DNA from: Treponema sp. Marseille-Q4130
GTDB lineage: Bacteria > Spirochaetota > Spirochaetia > Treponematales > Treponemataceae
Direction: 5' to 3'
DNA length: 64,000 nt
Assembly: GCF_014334325.1 (NCBI RefSeq)
Contig: NZ_JACSET010000010.1
Span: 1 to 64,000, forward strand
Below the pieces are notes generated by a model. That model was not told the DNA's origin and did no database searches. It saw only the letters and a program-made list of their open reading frames with translations. How positions within the stretch are numbered: position 1 is the stretch's first letter; the number at the start of each line of letters is the position of its first letter. The translations under genes and the position numbers were made by a program. Shown in pieces: positions 50,057-59,408 of the stretch.

Positions 50057-50560
50057 ATGGTTAACGAAAACATTGATATGTGCCCGTGCGGTTCCGGCAA
50101 AAAATATGCGGACTGCTGCGGACCCGTCATCACCGGTAAAACAAAGGCCGCTACGGCCGAAGCCCTCATGCGCGCGCGGTACACGGCCTACGTCGTACAT
50201 GAAATCGACTTTATCGTAAACACGTGCAAAGAGGGTGAAGGTCGAGGCGATATAGACCGCAAAGCGACGGAGGATTGGAGCAAGCAGTCCGTGTGGCACG
50301 GCTTGAAAATTCTGCGTACCGAAAAAGGCACGGCAGGCGATACGGAAGGCATCGTCGAATTCGAAGCCGATTATACGCGTCACGGGCTTCGCGACAAGCA
50401 TCACGAAACCGCAGCGTTCGAAAAATCCGACGGCGAATGGCTGTATACGACGGGCAATCTCAAAACAACGACGATCCGGCGGGAAGGCAAAAAAATCGGG
50501 CGAAACGATCCCTGTCCCTGCGGCAGCGGGAAAAAATACAAACAATGCTGCGGACGGTAG
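50057..50560 (+). CDS. YchJ-family protein with two SEC-C zinc motifs
   Basis: A 167-aa protein. SEC-C motifs lie at both ends ([32 protein letters not shown]) and bind zinc. Between them is the YchJ-type domain ([29 protein letters not shown]). The function is unknown; SEC-C motifs occur in SecA and in many stress or protein-contact factors. The start at 50057 lies directly behind the promoter; a longer in-frame form (50021) would begin in the hairpin repeat. rlmB follows 12 nt later. Confidence 0.85.
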   Translation: MVNENIDMCPCGSGKKYADCCGPVITGKTKAATAEALMRARYTAYVVHEIDFIVNTCKEGEGRGDIDRKATEDWSKQSVWHGLKILRTEKGTAGDTEGIVEFEADYTRHGLRDKHHETAAFEKSDGEWLYTTGNLKTTTIRREGKKIGRNDPCPCGSGKKYKQCCGR

Positions 50561-50572
50561 TCGCGGTGCGAT

Positions 50573-51505
50573 ATGGCTGAACGGATCGTCACGGGCTTTC
50601 ACGCAATCGAAGAGCGCATACGAAGCGCTTCGCTCGGCGAAAAGCGTATGCGCATTCTCTGGAGTAAAGCGGGGCCTCGCGCAAAAAAAATCATCGCGCT
50701 TGCAAAGCGGGAAGACATCCCGTGCGAACAGACCGACGACGATGCCCTCGTTTCGCTTGTTGCACCGCTTTCCGAAACGGCGCGCGACCACCGCGGCATC
50801 GTGCTCTGCGTTTCGGGTGAATCGGAGGGCACGCACAATATCGTCGATTTTGACGAATGGATCGCTTCTCTTCCGCCTCATCCCGAAGTTTCATCGACGC
50901 AAGCCGCATCATTGCAAAACGGCGCAGTGAAAAACGCTGTCGCCCAAGCCGGTACGCAAAACGCTTTCGTAGAAAATGCCGCGCCGCAGTCGGCAGTAGA
51001 TATCGGCTCATTACAAAATGCTTCCGTGCGAAACGACGCGCCGTATATGACGGTGCTCGTACTCGATTCCGTGACCGATCCGCATAACGTCGGAGCGATC
51101 ATCCGAAGCTGCGATCAGTTCGGCGTCTCCCTCGTCATCCTGCCGCAGGCTAGGAGCGCAAACGACATTGCCCACAGCGAAGTGATCGCCCGTTCCAGCG
51201 CGGGAGCTGCAGCGTGGGTTCCCGTGAGCATCGTACCGAATGCGGTGCGAGCCGTGCAGCGATTGAAAGACGCGGGTTTTTGGGTGTACGGCGCAGATGC
51301 GGGAGGAGAGGCGCTCGGCTCCGTCGACTTTGCACGGAAAACGGTCATCGTCATGGGAAGTGAAGGAAAGGGGATTTCACCGCTCCTTGCAAAGCAGTGC
51401 GATGCGATCGTATCTGTTCCGACGTGCGGAAAGATCGACAGTTTGAACGTGTCTGTCGCTGCCGGCATTTTGCTGTATGAACGTTACCGGCGTTTCGGAA
51501 CATAA
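50573..51505 (+). CDS. rlmB: TrmH/RlmB-family rRNA 2'-O-methyltransferase with linker insert
   Basis: A 310-aa SPOUT methyltransferase. N-terminal substrate-binding domain (IVTGFHAIEERIRSASLGEK, HRGIVLCVSG) and C-terminal SPOUT knot (LDSVTDPHNVGAIIRSCDQF, VIVMGSEGKGISPLLAKQCD, PTCGKIDSLNVSVAAGILLY). It most likely methylates 23S rRNA G2251, though other TrmH-type targets are possible. About 55 residues rich in Ala, Gln and Asn (QNGAVKNAV, TQNAFVENAA) sit between the domains, much longer than the usual linker. Confidence 0.85.
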   Translation: MAERIVTGFHAIEERIRSASLGEKRMRILWSKAGPRAKKIIALAKREDIPCEQTDDDALVSLVAPLSETARDHRGIVLCVSGESEGTHNIVDFDEWIASLPPHPEVSSTQAASLQNGAVKNAVAQAGTQNAFVENAAPQSAVDIGSLQNASVRNDAPYMTVLVLDSVTDPHNVGAIIRSCDQFGVSLVILPQARSANDIAHSEVIARSSAGAAAWVPVSIVPNAVRAVQRLKDAGFWVYGADAGGEALGSVDFARKTVIVMGSEGKGISPLLAKQCDAIVSVPTCGKIDSLNVSVAAGILLYERYRRFGT

Positions 51506-51670
51506 AAATATCATGTAAAAAAAACGCGTACTTCCTTGTCGTGGACGTCCGTTCGGTTCCTTTGTTTTGATTTGTCCGCGCCGTTGTACATGACACGGCG
51601 CCTCGTCGCATATTGCGTCATTGTTATTATCGATTTTTATTTTGTTAATAATTATCGCACGGTAACCGCA

Positions 51671-51699
51671 TTGACATCGCCGTCAATTCTTTGTATTAT
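51671..51699 (+). promoter_or_regulatory. Strong promoter of ppdK
   Basis: TTGACA (51671-51676), 17-nt spacer, TATTAT (51694-51699). It predicts a leader of about 34 nt with GGAG before the ATG at 51740. Confidence 0.8.
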
Positions 51700-51739
51700 T
51701 TTATTATCTTATCTCTCAATCCTTGTATGGAGTTATTAC

Positions 51740-54610
51740 ATGGCAAAGACAAAACTCGTTTATTTTTTCGGTAACAAAAAAGCCGAGGGCAACGCCGATA
51801 TGCGCGCGGAACTCGGAGGCAAAGGTGCGAACCTTGCCGAAATGACGAACATTGGTGTTCCGGTTCCGCCGGGATTCACCATTTCAACCGATGTGTGCAA
51901 GATGTACTACGATAATGACAGAAAGTATCCGAAAGAACTGTATTCCGACGTCGCGACGAATCTTGCAAAGCTCGAACGTGCGTTCGGCAAAAAACTCGGC
52001 GCAGAGGACGATCCGCTGCTCGTTTCCGTCCGCTCGGGCGCTGCGAGTTCCATGCCCGGTATGATGGACACGATCCTTAACCTCGGCCTCAACGACAAAT
52101 CGGTGCTCGGTCTTGCGAAAAAGACGAACAACCCGCGCTTTGCGTGGGATGCATACCGCCGCTTTATTCAGATGTTCGGCGACGTCGCGATGGGCGTTCC
52201 GCACGAGGAATTCGAAAAAATCCTTTCGGAAGCGAAAGCTCGTGCAGGCAAAAAACTCGACAACGAACTCGATACGTCCGAGCTTCAGGAAATCGTCGCA
52301 AAATACAAAGCGCTGTATCAAAAGACGACGGGAACGGAATTCCCGCAGGATCCGGAAAAGCAGATGTGGCACGCGATCAACGCGGTTTTCGGTTCGTGGA
52401 TGAACGCACGCGCCATCAAGTACCGCGAACTCAACAATATTAAAGGCTTGAAAGGAACGGCCGTCACGGTTATGGCGATGGTGTTCGGCAATATGGGCAA
52501 CGATTCCGGTACGGGTGTATGCTTCAGCCGCAGTCCTTCGACCGGTGAAAATAAATTCTTCGGCGAATATTTGATAAACGCGCAGGGCGAAGACGTCGTT
52601 GCCGGTATCCGCACGCCTGAGGAAATCAGTCAGCTGAAAAAAGACAATCCGAAAATATACGACGAACTTATCAAAATCCGCAACAACCTCGAAAAGCACT
52701 ATCACGATATGCAGGACATGGAATTCACCGTTCAGCAGGGCAAGCTTTATATGCTTCAGTGCCGCAACGGTAAACGCACCGGTCCCGCCGCTGTCAAGAT
52801 GGCAGTCGATATGGTCGGCGAAAAGCTTATTACAAAGGAAGAGGCGATTCTCCGCGTCGAAGCGGATCAGATCGACCAGCTGCTCCACCCGATGATCGAC
52901 AAAGACGCGGCGAAGCAGGCCGGTGTCATCGCGAGCGGCTTGAACGCTTCTCCGGGTGCGGGCTGCGGTAAAATCGTGTTTACCGCCGACGAAGCTGAAA
53001 AGCTTGCTAAAGCGGGAGAAAAAGTGCTGCTCGTCCGCAAAGAGACGAGTCCGGACGATATCGCCGGTATGGCGGCAGCTCAGGGCATCCTCACCGCAAC
53101 GGGCGGACGCACATCGCACGCGGCTGTCGTCGCGCGCCAGATGGGCAAGCCCTGCGTTTCGGGTGTTGAAGCGATTCAATTTTCCAACGGCGCCATTACC
53201 GTCAACGGCAAATCGTACAAACAGGGCGAATGGCTTACGATCGACGGTTCAACGGGCAACGTATACGCCGGACAGATCCCGACAAAAGAACCGCAGATCA
53301 CCGGCGACTTCGGCACCTTTATGAAATGGTGCGATGAAATCCGCAACGGATCAGTCCGCAAAGTCGGCAAATCGACGATCAAAGGTTTCGGTGTCCGCGC
53401 AAATGCCGACCAGCCCGATCAGGCGCAGGCTGCGTTCAACTTCGGTGCGGAAGGCGTCGGACTGTGCCGCACGGAACACATGTTCTTCGATCCCGCAAAA
53501 CTCGTATACTTCCAGGCGATGATAGCATCCGATACGACTGCTGCGCGCGAAAAAGCGCTTGCGAAAATTATGCCGCTGCAGAAAAAAGATTTTTCCGGCA
53601 TCTTCGACGCGATGAAGGGCAAGCCCGTCATCATCCGCTTCCTTGATCCGCCGCTCCACGAATTTATTCCGAAGGACGAAGAGGGAACGCGCAAAGTGCA
53701 GCAAGTGCTGAAAGAAGAAGGCATCGACGTGTCGGTTGAAACGCTCACCGCACGCTTCAACTCGCTCAAAGAATTCAACCCCATGCTCGGTCACCGCGGT
53801 TGCCGTCTTACGATCACCTATCCCGAAATCTACAAAATGCAGACGGAAGCCGTTACGCTTGCCGCAATCGAATGCAAAAAACGCGGCATTTCCGTCCGCC
53901 CGATGATCATGATCCCGATCGTGTGCGAACCGACAGAGCTTGCGACGATCCGCAACGAATGCGAAGCAGTCATCACGAAGATCGAAAAAGAAAGCGGCAT
54001 GAAAGTCGCAATCGAAATCGGTACGATGATCGAGGTTCCGCGCGCGGCGCTCCTTTCCGGAGAGATCGCAAAAGTTGCGGATTTCTACAGCTTCGGCTCG
54101 AACGATTTGACTCAGCTGACTTTCGGCTTCAGCCGCGACGATGCGGGAAAATTTCTCGATGCGTACTACCATCGCAACATCCTCGGCGACGATCCGTTCA
54201 AGACGCTCGATGAAAAGGGTGTCGGTAAGCTCATGGATATGGCGGTTACGGCTGCGCGCGAAGTGAAACCGGAAATGCACATCGGCATCTGCGGCGAACA
54301 CGGAGGCGATCCTGCAACGATCGACTTCTGCTATCGCGTCGGTCTCGATTACGTTTCGTGCTCGCCCTACCGCGTACCGATCGCGCGCCTTTCGGCGGCA
54401 CAAGCGGTCATCCGCGCGGCAAAAGCGAAAAAAGCCGCCGCTAAGAAAACGGCTGCAAAAAAAGCTCCGGCAAAAAAGCCTGCCGTAAAAACGGTGAAAA
54501 AAGCAGCACAGAAAAAAGTTGCGGCAAAAGCGACAAAGAAAGCTCCGGCAAAAAAAGCCGCTGCTAAAAAGCCTGCTGCAACGAAAACCGCGAAGAAAGC
54601 AAAAAAATAA
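51740..54610 (+). CDS. ppdK: Pyruvate phosphate dikinase with histone-H1-like tail
   Basis: A 956-aa enzyme converting PEP, AMP and PPi to pyruvate, ATP and Pi or the reverse, central to PPi-linked glycolysis. N-terminal ATP-grasp part (ELGGKGANLAEMTNIGVPVP), phosphohistidine domain (TATGGRTSHAAVVARQMGKP), C-terminal TIM barrel (RFLDPPLHEF, GHRGCRLT, IGICGEHGGDPATIDFCYRV). The usual enzyme ends near residue 890. Here about 65 residues of repeated AAKK/KAPAKK follow, all basic and resembling histone H1. The start at 51740 is set by GGAG and the promoter. Confidence 0.95.
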   Translation: MAKTKLVYFFGNKKAEGNADMRAELGGKGANLAEMTNIGVPVPPGFTISTDVCKMYYDNDRKYPKELYSDVATNLAKLERAFGKKLGAEDDPLLVSVRSGAASSMPGMMDTILNLGLNDKSVLGLAKKTNNPRFAWDAYRRFIQMFGDVAMGVPHEEFEKILSEAKARAGKKLDNELDTSELQEIVAKYKALYQKTTGTEFPQDPEKQMWHAINAVFGSWMNARAIKYRELNNIKGLKGTAVTVMAMVFGNMGNDSGTGVCFSRSPSTGENKFFGEYLINAQGEDVVAGIRTPEEISQLKKDNPKIYDELIKIRNNLEKHYHDMQDMEFTVQQGKLYMLQCRNGKRTGPAAVKMAVDMVGEKLITKEEAILRVEADQIDQLLHPMIDKDAAKQAGVIASGLNASPGAGCGKIVFTADEAEKLAKAGEKVLLVRKETSPDDIAGMAAAQGILTATGGRTSHAAVVARQMGKPCVSGVEAIQFSNGAITVNGKSYKQGEWLTIDGSTGNVYAGQIPTKEPQITGDFGTFMKWCDEIRNGSVRKVGKSTIKGFGVRANADQPDQAQAAFNFGAEGVGLCRTEHMFFDPAKLVYFQAMIASDTTAAREKALAKIMPLQKKDFSGIFDAMKGKPVIIRFLDPPLHEFIPKDEEGTRKVQQVLKEEGIDVSVETLTARFNSLKEFNPMLGHRGCRLTITYPEIYKMQTEAVTLAAIECKKRGISVRPMIMIPIVCEPTELATIRNECEAVITKIEKESGMKVAIEIGTMIEVPRAALLSGEIAKVADFYSFGSNDLTQLTFGFSRDDAGKFLDAYYHRNILGDDPFKTLDEKGVGKLMDMAVTAAREVKPEMHIGICGEHGGDPATIDFCYRVGLDYVSCSPYRVPIARLSAAQAVIRAAKAKKAAAKKTAAKKAPAKKPAVKTVKKAAQKKVAAKATKKAPAKKAAAKKPAATKTAKKAKK

Positions 54611-54632
54611 TGTAAGCTGCATGTGACAGCGA

Positions 54633-54678
54633 AAACCGTCCGACAAACGCGAGAGCGAAATGTCGGACGGTTTTTTTT
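54633..54678 (+). terminator. Terminator after ppdK
   Basis: Perfect 12-bp stem AACCGTCCGACA / TGTCGGACGGTT and a T8 tail. Confidence 0.9.
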
Positions 54679-54760
54679 ATTCCTGCGGAGGGTTATCTCA
54701 CATACCGCGTCGTATAAAGCCGACTGCATCGACAGTCTGCGTCGGGAGTATCGCCTGCGG
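54678..54760 (+). repeat. Structured repeat, copy 5 (degenerate)
   Basis: TTCCTGCGGAGGGTTA, CGTCGTATAAAGCCGACTGC and CTGCGTCGGGAG match the order of the 140-bp element with gaps. It lies directly behind the ppdK terminator. Confidence 0.5.
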
Positions 54761-54820
54761 TGTTTTACAATACCGCGCTGCAGGGCATGGTATCTTCACC
54801 GTGCAGAGATACGCGAATTA

Positions 54821-56677
54821 TTAAATTTTAAATTTTCCGACTTCTTCCGTTAAGTTTTGAATACTGTATTTGTTTTTTTGCGTAATCGTGTTTACATCCT
54901 GTACAGCATTATTGATCTGTACGGCACCGGCGGCCATCTCGTTCATGCTGTCGGTTATGATGCGGGTAAGATTGCCGAGCTTTTGCATCTCCGAAGCGGC
55001 TCCTTCGCCGCCTTTCAGCATTTCTTCCGATCCCGCTTGCACTTCCGTTGTCACCGTATTGATGCTTTTTATCGCGTTTAAAACTTCTTTACTGCCGTTT
55101 TCCTGTTCCCGCATGGAATCCGTGAGCCGATCGCTCATCGCTTTTACCTGTTCGGCCAGAGTAAAAATCGTATTGAATTTTTCTTCGACCGTTTTTGAAG
55201 CTGCGGAAAGCGTTTCGATTTCACCCGACAGAGTTTTAAGCGTTGACGTTATGGTTTTGCCTTGAGCTGCAGAATCTTCTGCAAGTTTTCGTATCTCGTC
55301 CGCGACAACCGCGAATCCCTTGCCTGCTTCTCCCGCGTGCGCAGCTTCGATCGCAGCGTTCATTGCGAGCAGGTTTGTCTGGCTTGCTATGTGCTCGATA
55401 ACGCTCGAAGCTTCCAAAAGACTTCCCGATTCTTCGGCAATTTTTTGCGTAACGGTATTCGACATTGCAAGCGTATCTTTCCCGTCTGCGGTAGCACTTG
55501 CAAGTGTTTTAATAACGTCATCCGTTTTTCCGAGCGTCTGTCCGATCGAATCGATATTTGCAACCATCTGTTCCACTGCGGAAGAGGATTCGGCGACGCT
55601 TGCCGCTTGCGTTTCGATACTGGCGTTGAGCTGTTTTATCGTACGTACGATTTCTTCAATAGCAGCTGCGGTTTGGGTAACGCTTGCAGCCTGCGTGAGC
55701 GCCTGCTGTTTTACGCCGTCGATATTCGCGCTGATTTGGTGTACGGCGCTTGCGGTTGCCGTCATATTGGAAACGAGTTCGTCGCCGACATCGTTCATTA
55801 TATTGCCGTTGGTATGAACCGCTTGCAATGCACTGTGCATTTTATCGAGCGTCTGATTGAAGTATTTTGAAAAATCGGTGATTTCGCTGTTTCCGCTCAA
55901 CGGTAAGCGGGCGGTTAAATCCCCTTCGCCTACATCGTGTAAAATACCGATCATTCCCGAAATAGGACGAACGACCGCTCGTTTTACGACGGCGGCACTC
56001 GCTGCCGTTATGATGAACAAACCGATAACCGACAGCGTAATAATCGTGATAAGGATTTTATTCAGACTCGTCCGAACGCTTTCCTTCGCTTCGGTTATCG
56101 TTATGCCGCAAAATAAAAGATACTGTATGGCACCGTTTTCTACCACCGGTCGGTATTCGGTGAGGAACAGTTCGCCCAGTATATCGGCGCTTCCCTTATA
56201 CGCTTTATTTTGCATTACGGTATCGTATGCTTCGCCTCTTGCCAAATAAGTTCCTACCGCTCTCTTACCGTCTTTCAGTTTTACCGTAGAAAGGATGCTT
56301 TTAAATTCACCGTTTTCGAGTGAAAACAGAGTGACTGCCGTTCCGAGCTGGCGGGAAATATTGTCGATGACATCCTGCGTAACGACTTTTTCCGTTCCTC
56401 GAAATGTATCGCCCTGAACGCGAAGATGTCCGTATAAAGTTTCAAGATAGCTTTGCAGCGTATTCAAAGCGCTGTCTATGTGTTTGCCTGCCGTTATGTT
56501 TACGGCATTTTGCGATGTTGTCTTAATAATGCGGACGGTGATCGGAAGCATGATCCCGACGAATAACAGTGTTGCGCAAAAAAATATGCCGCCGATTTGA
56601 AAGCCCAAAGTTCTCCGACGTGCCGTCGTTTTGACGTCAGTATTTTTTTTCTGCGGGATAAAAGACGTATTGTCCAT
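54821..56677 (-). CDS. Methyl-accepting chemotaxis protein
   Basis: A 618-aa receptor. First transmembrane helix about 27-50, a periplasmic Cache-type sensor to about 200 ([47 protein letters not shown]), second helix about 205-230, HAMP ([20 protein letters not shown]), then the coiled signalling domain with hairpin tip [23 protein letters not shown]. The conserved tip sequence differs a little from enteric MCPs. GGAG before the ATG. It feeds the CheA/CheW array encoded at 11-16 kb. Ligand unknown. Confidence 0.94.
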   Translation of the reverse strand: MDNTSFIPQKKNTDVKTTARRRTLGFQIGGIFFCATLLFVGIMLPITVRIIKTTSQNAVNITAGKHIDSALNTLQSYLETLYGHLRVQGDTFRGTEKVVTQDVIDNISRQLGTAVTLFSLENGEFKSILSTVKLKDGKRAVGTYLARGEAYDTVMQNKAYKGSADILGELFLTEYRPVVENGAIQYLLFCGITITEAKESVRTSLNKILITIITLSVIGLFIITAASAAVVKRAVVRPISGMIGILHDVGEGDLTARLPLSGNSEITDFSKYFNQTLDKMHSALQAVHTNGNIMNDVGDELVSNMTATASAVHQISANIDGVKQQALTQAASVTQTAAAIEEIVRTIKQLNASIETQAASVAESSSAVEQMVANIDSIGQTLGKTDDVIKTLASATADGKDTLAMSNTVTQKIAEESGSLLEASSVIEHIASQTNLLAMNAAIEAAHAGEAGKGFAVVADEIRKLAEDSAAQGKTITSTLKTLSGEIETLSAASKTVEEKFNTIFTLAEQVKAMSDRLTDSMREQENGSKEVLNAIKSINTVTTEVQAGSEEMLKGGEGAASEMQKLGNLTRIITDSMNEMAAGAVQINNAVQDVNTITQKNKYSIQNLTEEVGKFKI

Positions 56678-56699
56678 TTCAATGCTCCTATATTAAATA

Positions 56700-56728
56700 A
56701 TTATAACATAAAAAATATATGTGTCCAA
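56700..56728 (-). promoter_or_regulatory. Predicted promoter of the MCP gene
   Basis: On the minus strand TTGGAC (56728-56723), 17-nt spacer, TATAAT (56705-56700). Confidence 0.7.
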
Positions 56729-56774
56729 CACGACCGAAACATAACAAGCTTTCATAATAAATAATAATTTTCCG

Positions 56775-56804
56775 CTGGCATTATCGGTAAAATCCTGCTA
56801 TACT
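56775..56804 (+). promoter_or_regulatory. Promoter of the MFS gene, leaderless
   Basis: CTGGCA (56775-56780), 18-nt spacer, TATACT (56799-56804), six T, ATG 56811. A ribosome site is impossible in the T-run. Confidence 0.65.
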
Positions 56805-56810
56805 TTTTTT

Positions 56811-58046
56811 ATGTTTTACGTGCTGCTCGCCGTCATCTATATTGCCTTTATCAGCCTCGGTTTGCCGGATGCGCTGCTCGGCTCCGCCTGGCCCGTTATG
56901 TACCGCGAATTCGGCGTAAATGTTTCTTGCGCCGGCATCATTTCTATGATCATCGCTTTCGGAACGGTTGTTTCGAGTTTGCAGAGCGATCGACTGACGA
57001 AAAGATTCGGAACCGGACGGGTGACCGCCGCGAGCGTTGCACTGACCGCGTTTGCGCTTTTCGGTTTTTCGCTCGCGCACTCGTTTTATGCGCTCGTCTT
57101 TTTAGCGCTCCCGTACGGGCTCGGTGCGGGCAGCGTAGATGCGTCGCTGAACAATTACGTCGCGCTGCATTACAAAAGCCGCCACATGAGCTGGCTGCAC
57201 TGTATGTGGGGAGTGGGTGCCGCACTCGGTCCCTATGTTATGGGTTTTGCGCTCATGCACGGGCACACGTGGAATATGGGCTATCGCGCGATCGCAGTGC
57301 TGCAGATTGTCTTGACGGCGCTTCTCGTTTTCAGTTTGCCGCTTTGGAAGCGAAACGATAGAGGTGGAAGCGATAGGCGTTCAGTCGATGCGCAATCTTC
57401 CGTACCGAAGACGACGGAGCCTTTCACATTCGACTCTGAGTATACCCGTCCGCTTTCGCTTAAAGAAATTATTAATTTACCCGGCGCAAAAACGGTGATG
57501 CTTTCGTTTTTTTGTTATTCTGCAGTGGAGCAGACGAGCGGTCTTTGGGCGGCTAGTTATGCGGTTTTGCAGGGCGGCGTTTCCGCGGACGTCGCGGCGC
57601 GCTATGCGAGCCTCGTCTACCTCGGTATCACCGCCGGCCGCGCGCTCGGCGGTTTTATTTCGATGTATTTGAACGATACGCAGATGGTGCGCTTCGGTGA
57701 AATCGTTATCCTTGCCGGAGTGATATTGCTCTTTTTACCCTTTGGAAACGCGTTCACGCTTTTAGGTTTTGCGCTCATAGGGCTCGGCTGCGCGCCCGTT
57801 TTTCCGAGCCTCATACACGCGACGCCGCATCATTTCGGGGCGGATAAGTCGCAGGCGGTCATCGGCGTACAGATGGCAAGCGCGTATATAGGCACTTGCG
57901 CTCTGCCGCCGCTCTTCGGTTTTATCGCCGACAGATTCGGCATCTCTCTTTTGCCCGCATACGTGCTGCTGTTTTGCGTTCTCATGATTGCGTCTCACGA
58001 GCGGCTCGTACGGCTGACAAAACGGCGGCCCGAATCGATTGTGTGA
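56811..58046 (+). CDS. MFS transporter (sugar/FHS-like)
   Basis: A 411-aa major facilitator with 12 predicted helices. N-terminal half VIYIAFISLGLPDALLGSAW and DRLTKRFGTGRVTAASVALT (motif A-like), a cytoplasmic loop at about 180-220 (KRNDRGGSDRRSVDAQS), then the second half (RALGGFISMYLNDTQMVRFG). Related to fucose/glucose-type MFS permeases (LGAGSVDASLNNYVALHY, WLHCMWGVGAALGPY). No sugar-use genes are adjacent, so the substrate is uncertain. Divergent from the MCP gene. Confidence 0.85.
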   Translation: MFYVLLAVIYIAFISLGLPDALLGSAWPVMYREFGVNVSCAGIISMIIAFGTVVSSLQSDRLTKRFGTGRVTAASVALTAFALFGFSLAHSFYALVFLALPYGLGAGSVDASLNNYVALHYKSRHMSWLHCMWGVGAALGPYVMGFALMHGHTWNMGYRAIAVLQIVLTALLVFSLPLWKRNDRGGSDRRSVDAQSSVPKTTEPFTFDSEYTRPLSLKEIINLPGAKTVMLSFFCYSAVEQTSGLWAASYAVLQGGVSADVAARYASLVYLGITAGRALGGFISMYLNDTQMVRFGEIVILAGVILLFLPFGNAFTLLGFALIGLGCAPVFPSLIHATPHHFGADKSQAVIGVQMASAYIGTCALPPLFGFIADRFGISLLPAYVLLFCVLMIASHERLVRLTKRRPESIV

Positions 58047-58062
58047 AAATCAGCTTAATAAT

Positions 58063-58213
58063 TTATTCGTGCGGAGGGTTTAATATCCCGGCGCTCTGGG
58101 CCGTATAAAGCCCGACTGCAACGCCTTATGAGAACATACGGTACGAAACGTTGAGCACTGTACCCGATGCCGCTTGAATCTTCGCTGCGAGGCTGCGTCG
58201 GGTTTGTTGATTT
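58063..58213 (+). repeat. Structured repeat, copy 3 (diverged)
   Basis: TTTATTCGTGCGGAGGGTTT, GCCTTATGAGAACATACGGT, ACGAAACGTTGAGCACTGTA and GTCGGGTTTGTTGATTT keep the order of copy 1. The outer stem and the last hairpin have changed, the latter with an extra segment. It lies between convergent genes. Confidence 0.75.
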
Positions 58214-58221
58214 GATACTAT

Positions 58222-58902
58222 CTATTTATCTTTGTATCGTTCTGCAAAGTCCTGAACGCACATATAGTTGTATCTTTTATGCGTCCCGCAGCCGATACCG
58301 ACGTGCGTAAAAGCACGGCTCAAAATAGTTTTCCGGTGTTCGCGTCCCGGCACTTTATCGTCTTCCAAAAGTTGGATGACGATTTTTCTTGCATCGTTAT
58401 AGCCGTAAGAGATGTTTTCGCTGTAATAACCGAAATAACAATATTTTGCCAAACGTACCCGCAAATTCATATCGTGCCCGATATATTCACTCGGCCCTTG
58501 CAAGCGAACCCACTCTTGCGCCGCAAGTGCTAGTCCTTTGCCGGGTTGCAGCGCTTTTAGTGCTTTCGTATTTTTCATTTCAATGATGCATTCTTTTATT
58601 GCCGCGCTTGCGCTGCCGTCTTTAACAGAGGGCAGCAAATACAGCGCGGCATAGGCACGCGGATCGGTACGAGCTTTATTGATTTCAAGAAGGACATCTT
58701 TTTCCAAATCAGAAAGATAATCTACCGTACGGGCGGTATCGACGGTATTTAAGTTCCATGCAGTTGCTTCATCATAGGTTCCCAAATCATCAAAATTATA
58801 TTCCGCTATATTCCCGCACGATACCGATATCGCCGCGAGCAGCAAAGCGGCGGCGGAGATTTTAATAATTTTTACGATATGTTTCATTTTCTGATTTTTC
58901 AT
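58222..58902 (-). CDS. CAP/SCP-domain lipoprotein
   Basis: A 226-aa protein with a lipoprotein signal (AAALLLAAISVSC, Cys near residue 29) and a CAP/SCP-like domain: LEINKARTDPRAYAALYL, GHDMNLRVRL, SENISYGYND, HRKTILSRAFTHVGIGCG. CAP domains are found in secreted proteins of varied, mostly unproven, function. GAGGT before ATG 58902 decides the start. It lies 14 nt downstream of the small membrane protein gene. Confidence 0.85.
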   Translation of the reverse strand: MKNQKMKHIVKIIKISAAALLLAAISVSCGNIAEYNFDDLGTYDEATAWNLNTVDTARTVDYLSDLEKDVLLEINKARTDPRAYAALYLLPSVKDGSASAAIKECIIEMKNTKALKALQPGKGLALAAQEWVRLQGPSEYIGHDMNLRVRLAKYCYFGYYSENISYGYNDARKIVIQLLEDDKVPGREHRKTILSRAFTHVGIGCGTHKRYNYMCVQDFAERYKDK

Positions 58903-58916
58903 ATATGTACCTCTGT

Positions 58917-59219
58917 CTATTTGTTTTTCGCTTTTGCGGCGATCATTGCACCGCATGCGAGTAAGAATAAAAGCGCAAGATAGATGACGACGATGTATGC
59001 CGCCGCATCGGGTGCGACAAAAAACATGATGCCCGTTGCAAGCGTGAGAACGCCGAGTGCGAACGATGCGCTCCCGGTAGCTTTTCCGAGCCGCTTTTTG
59101 TCACCGAGGGACGCGAGGTATTTTTTCGAAAGCATATAGGCTCCGGTTACCGTAAACGCCGAGCCCGCTCCGATAAAGAGCACGAAGAGCAGGAGCAGTT
59201 TTGTGTGCGTTATGATCAT
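58917..59219 (-). CDS. Small membrane protein of unknown function
   Basis: A 100-aa protein with about three hydrophobic segments (LLLLFVLFIGAGSAFTVTGA, ASFALGVLTLATGIMFFV, AAYIVVIYLALLFLLACGAM) and a short basic loop (SKKYLASLGDKKRLGK). I do not recognise the family. ATG 59219 lies 6 nt after a TATAGT -10 box and lacks a Shine-Dalgarno; a longer upstream ORF is not supported. Possibly one transcript with the CAP lipoprotein. Confidence 0.65.
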   Translation of the reverse strand: MIITHTKLLLLFVLFIGAGSAFTVTGAYMLSKKYLASLGDKKRLGKATGSASFALGVLTLATGIMFFVAPDAAAYIVVIYLALLFLLACGAMIAAKAKNK

Positions 59220-59225
59220 ACTGCA

Positions 59226-59231
59226 ACTATA
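59226..59231 (-). promoter_or_regulatory. -10 box of the small membrane protein gene, leaderless
   Basis: TATAGT on the minus strand, 6 nt before ATG 59219. The -35 is weak. Just upstream, GCAGTACCACAGGGA occurs twice in tandem (about 59246-59275). Confidence 0.5.
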
Positions 59232-59408
59232 CCGTATTTTCGGCGGCAGTACCACAGGGAGCAGTACCACAGGGATGCATTTGCACCGCTTGCATCCGAA
59301 CACATTTGCGTTCCATAGCGACATGCTCTTTTCCGTAGCGGCTTGCCGAATTTTCTCCGTTGGGTGTCATCGTCATACTGCGGGTGGCAGAAAATCTTTG
59401 TTATCCAC

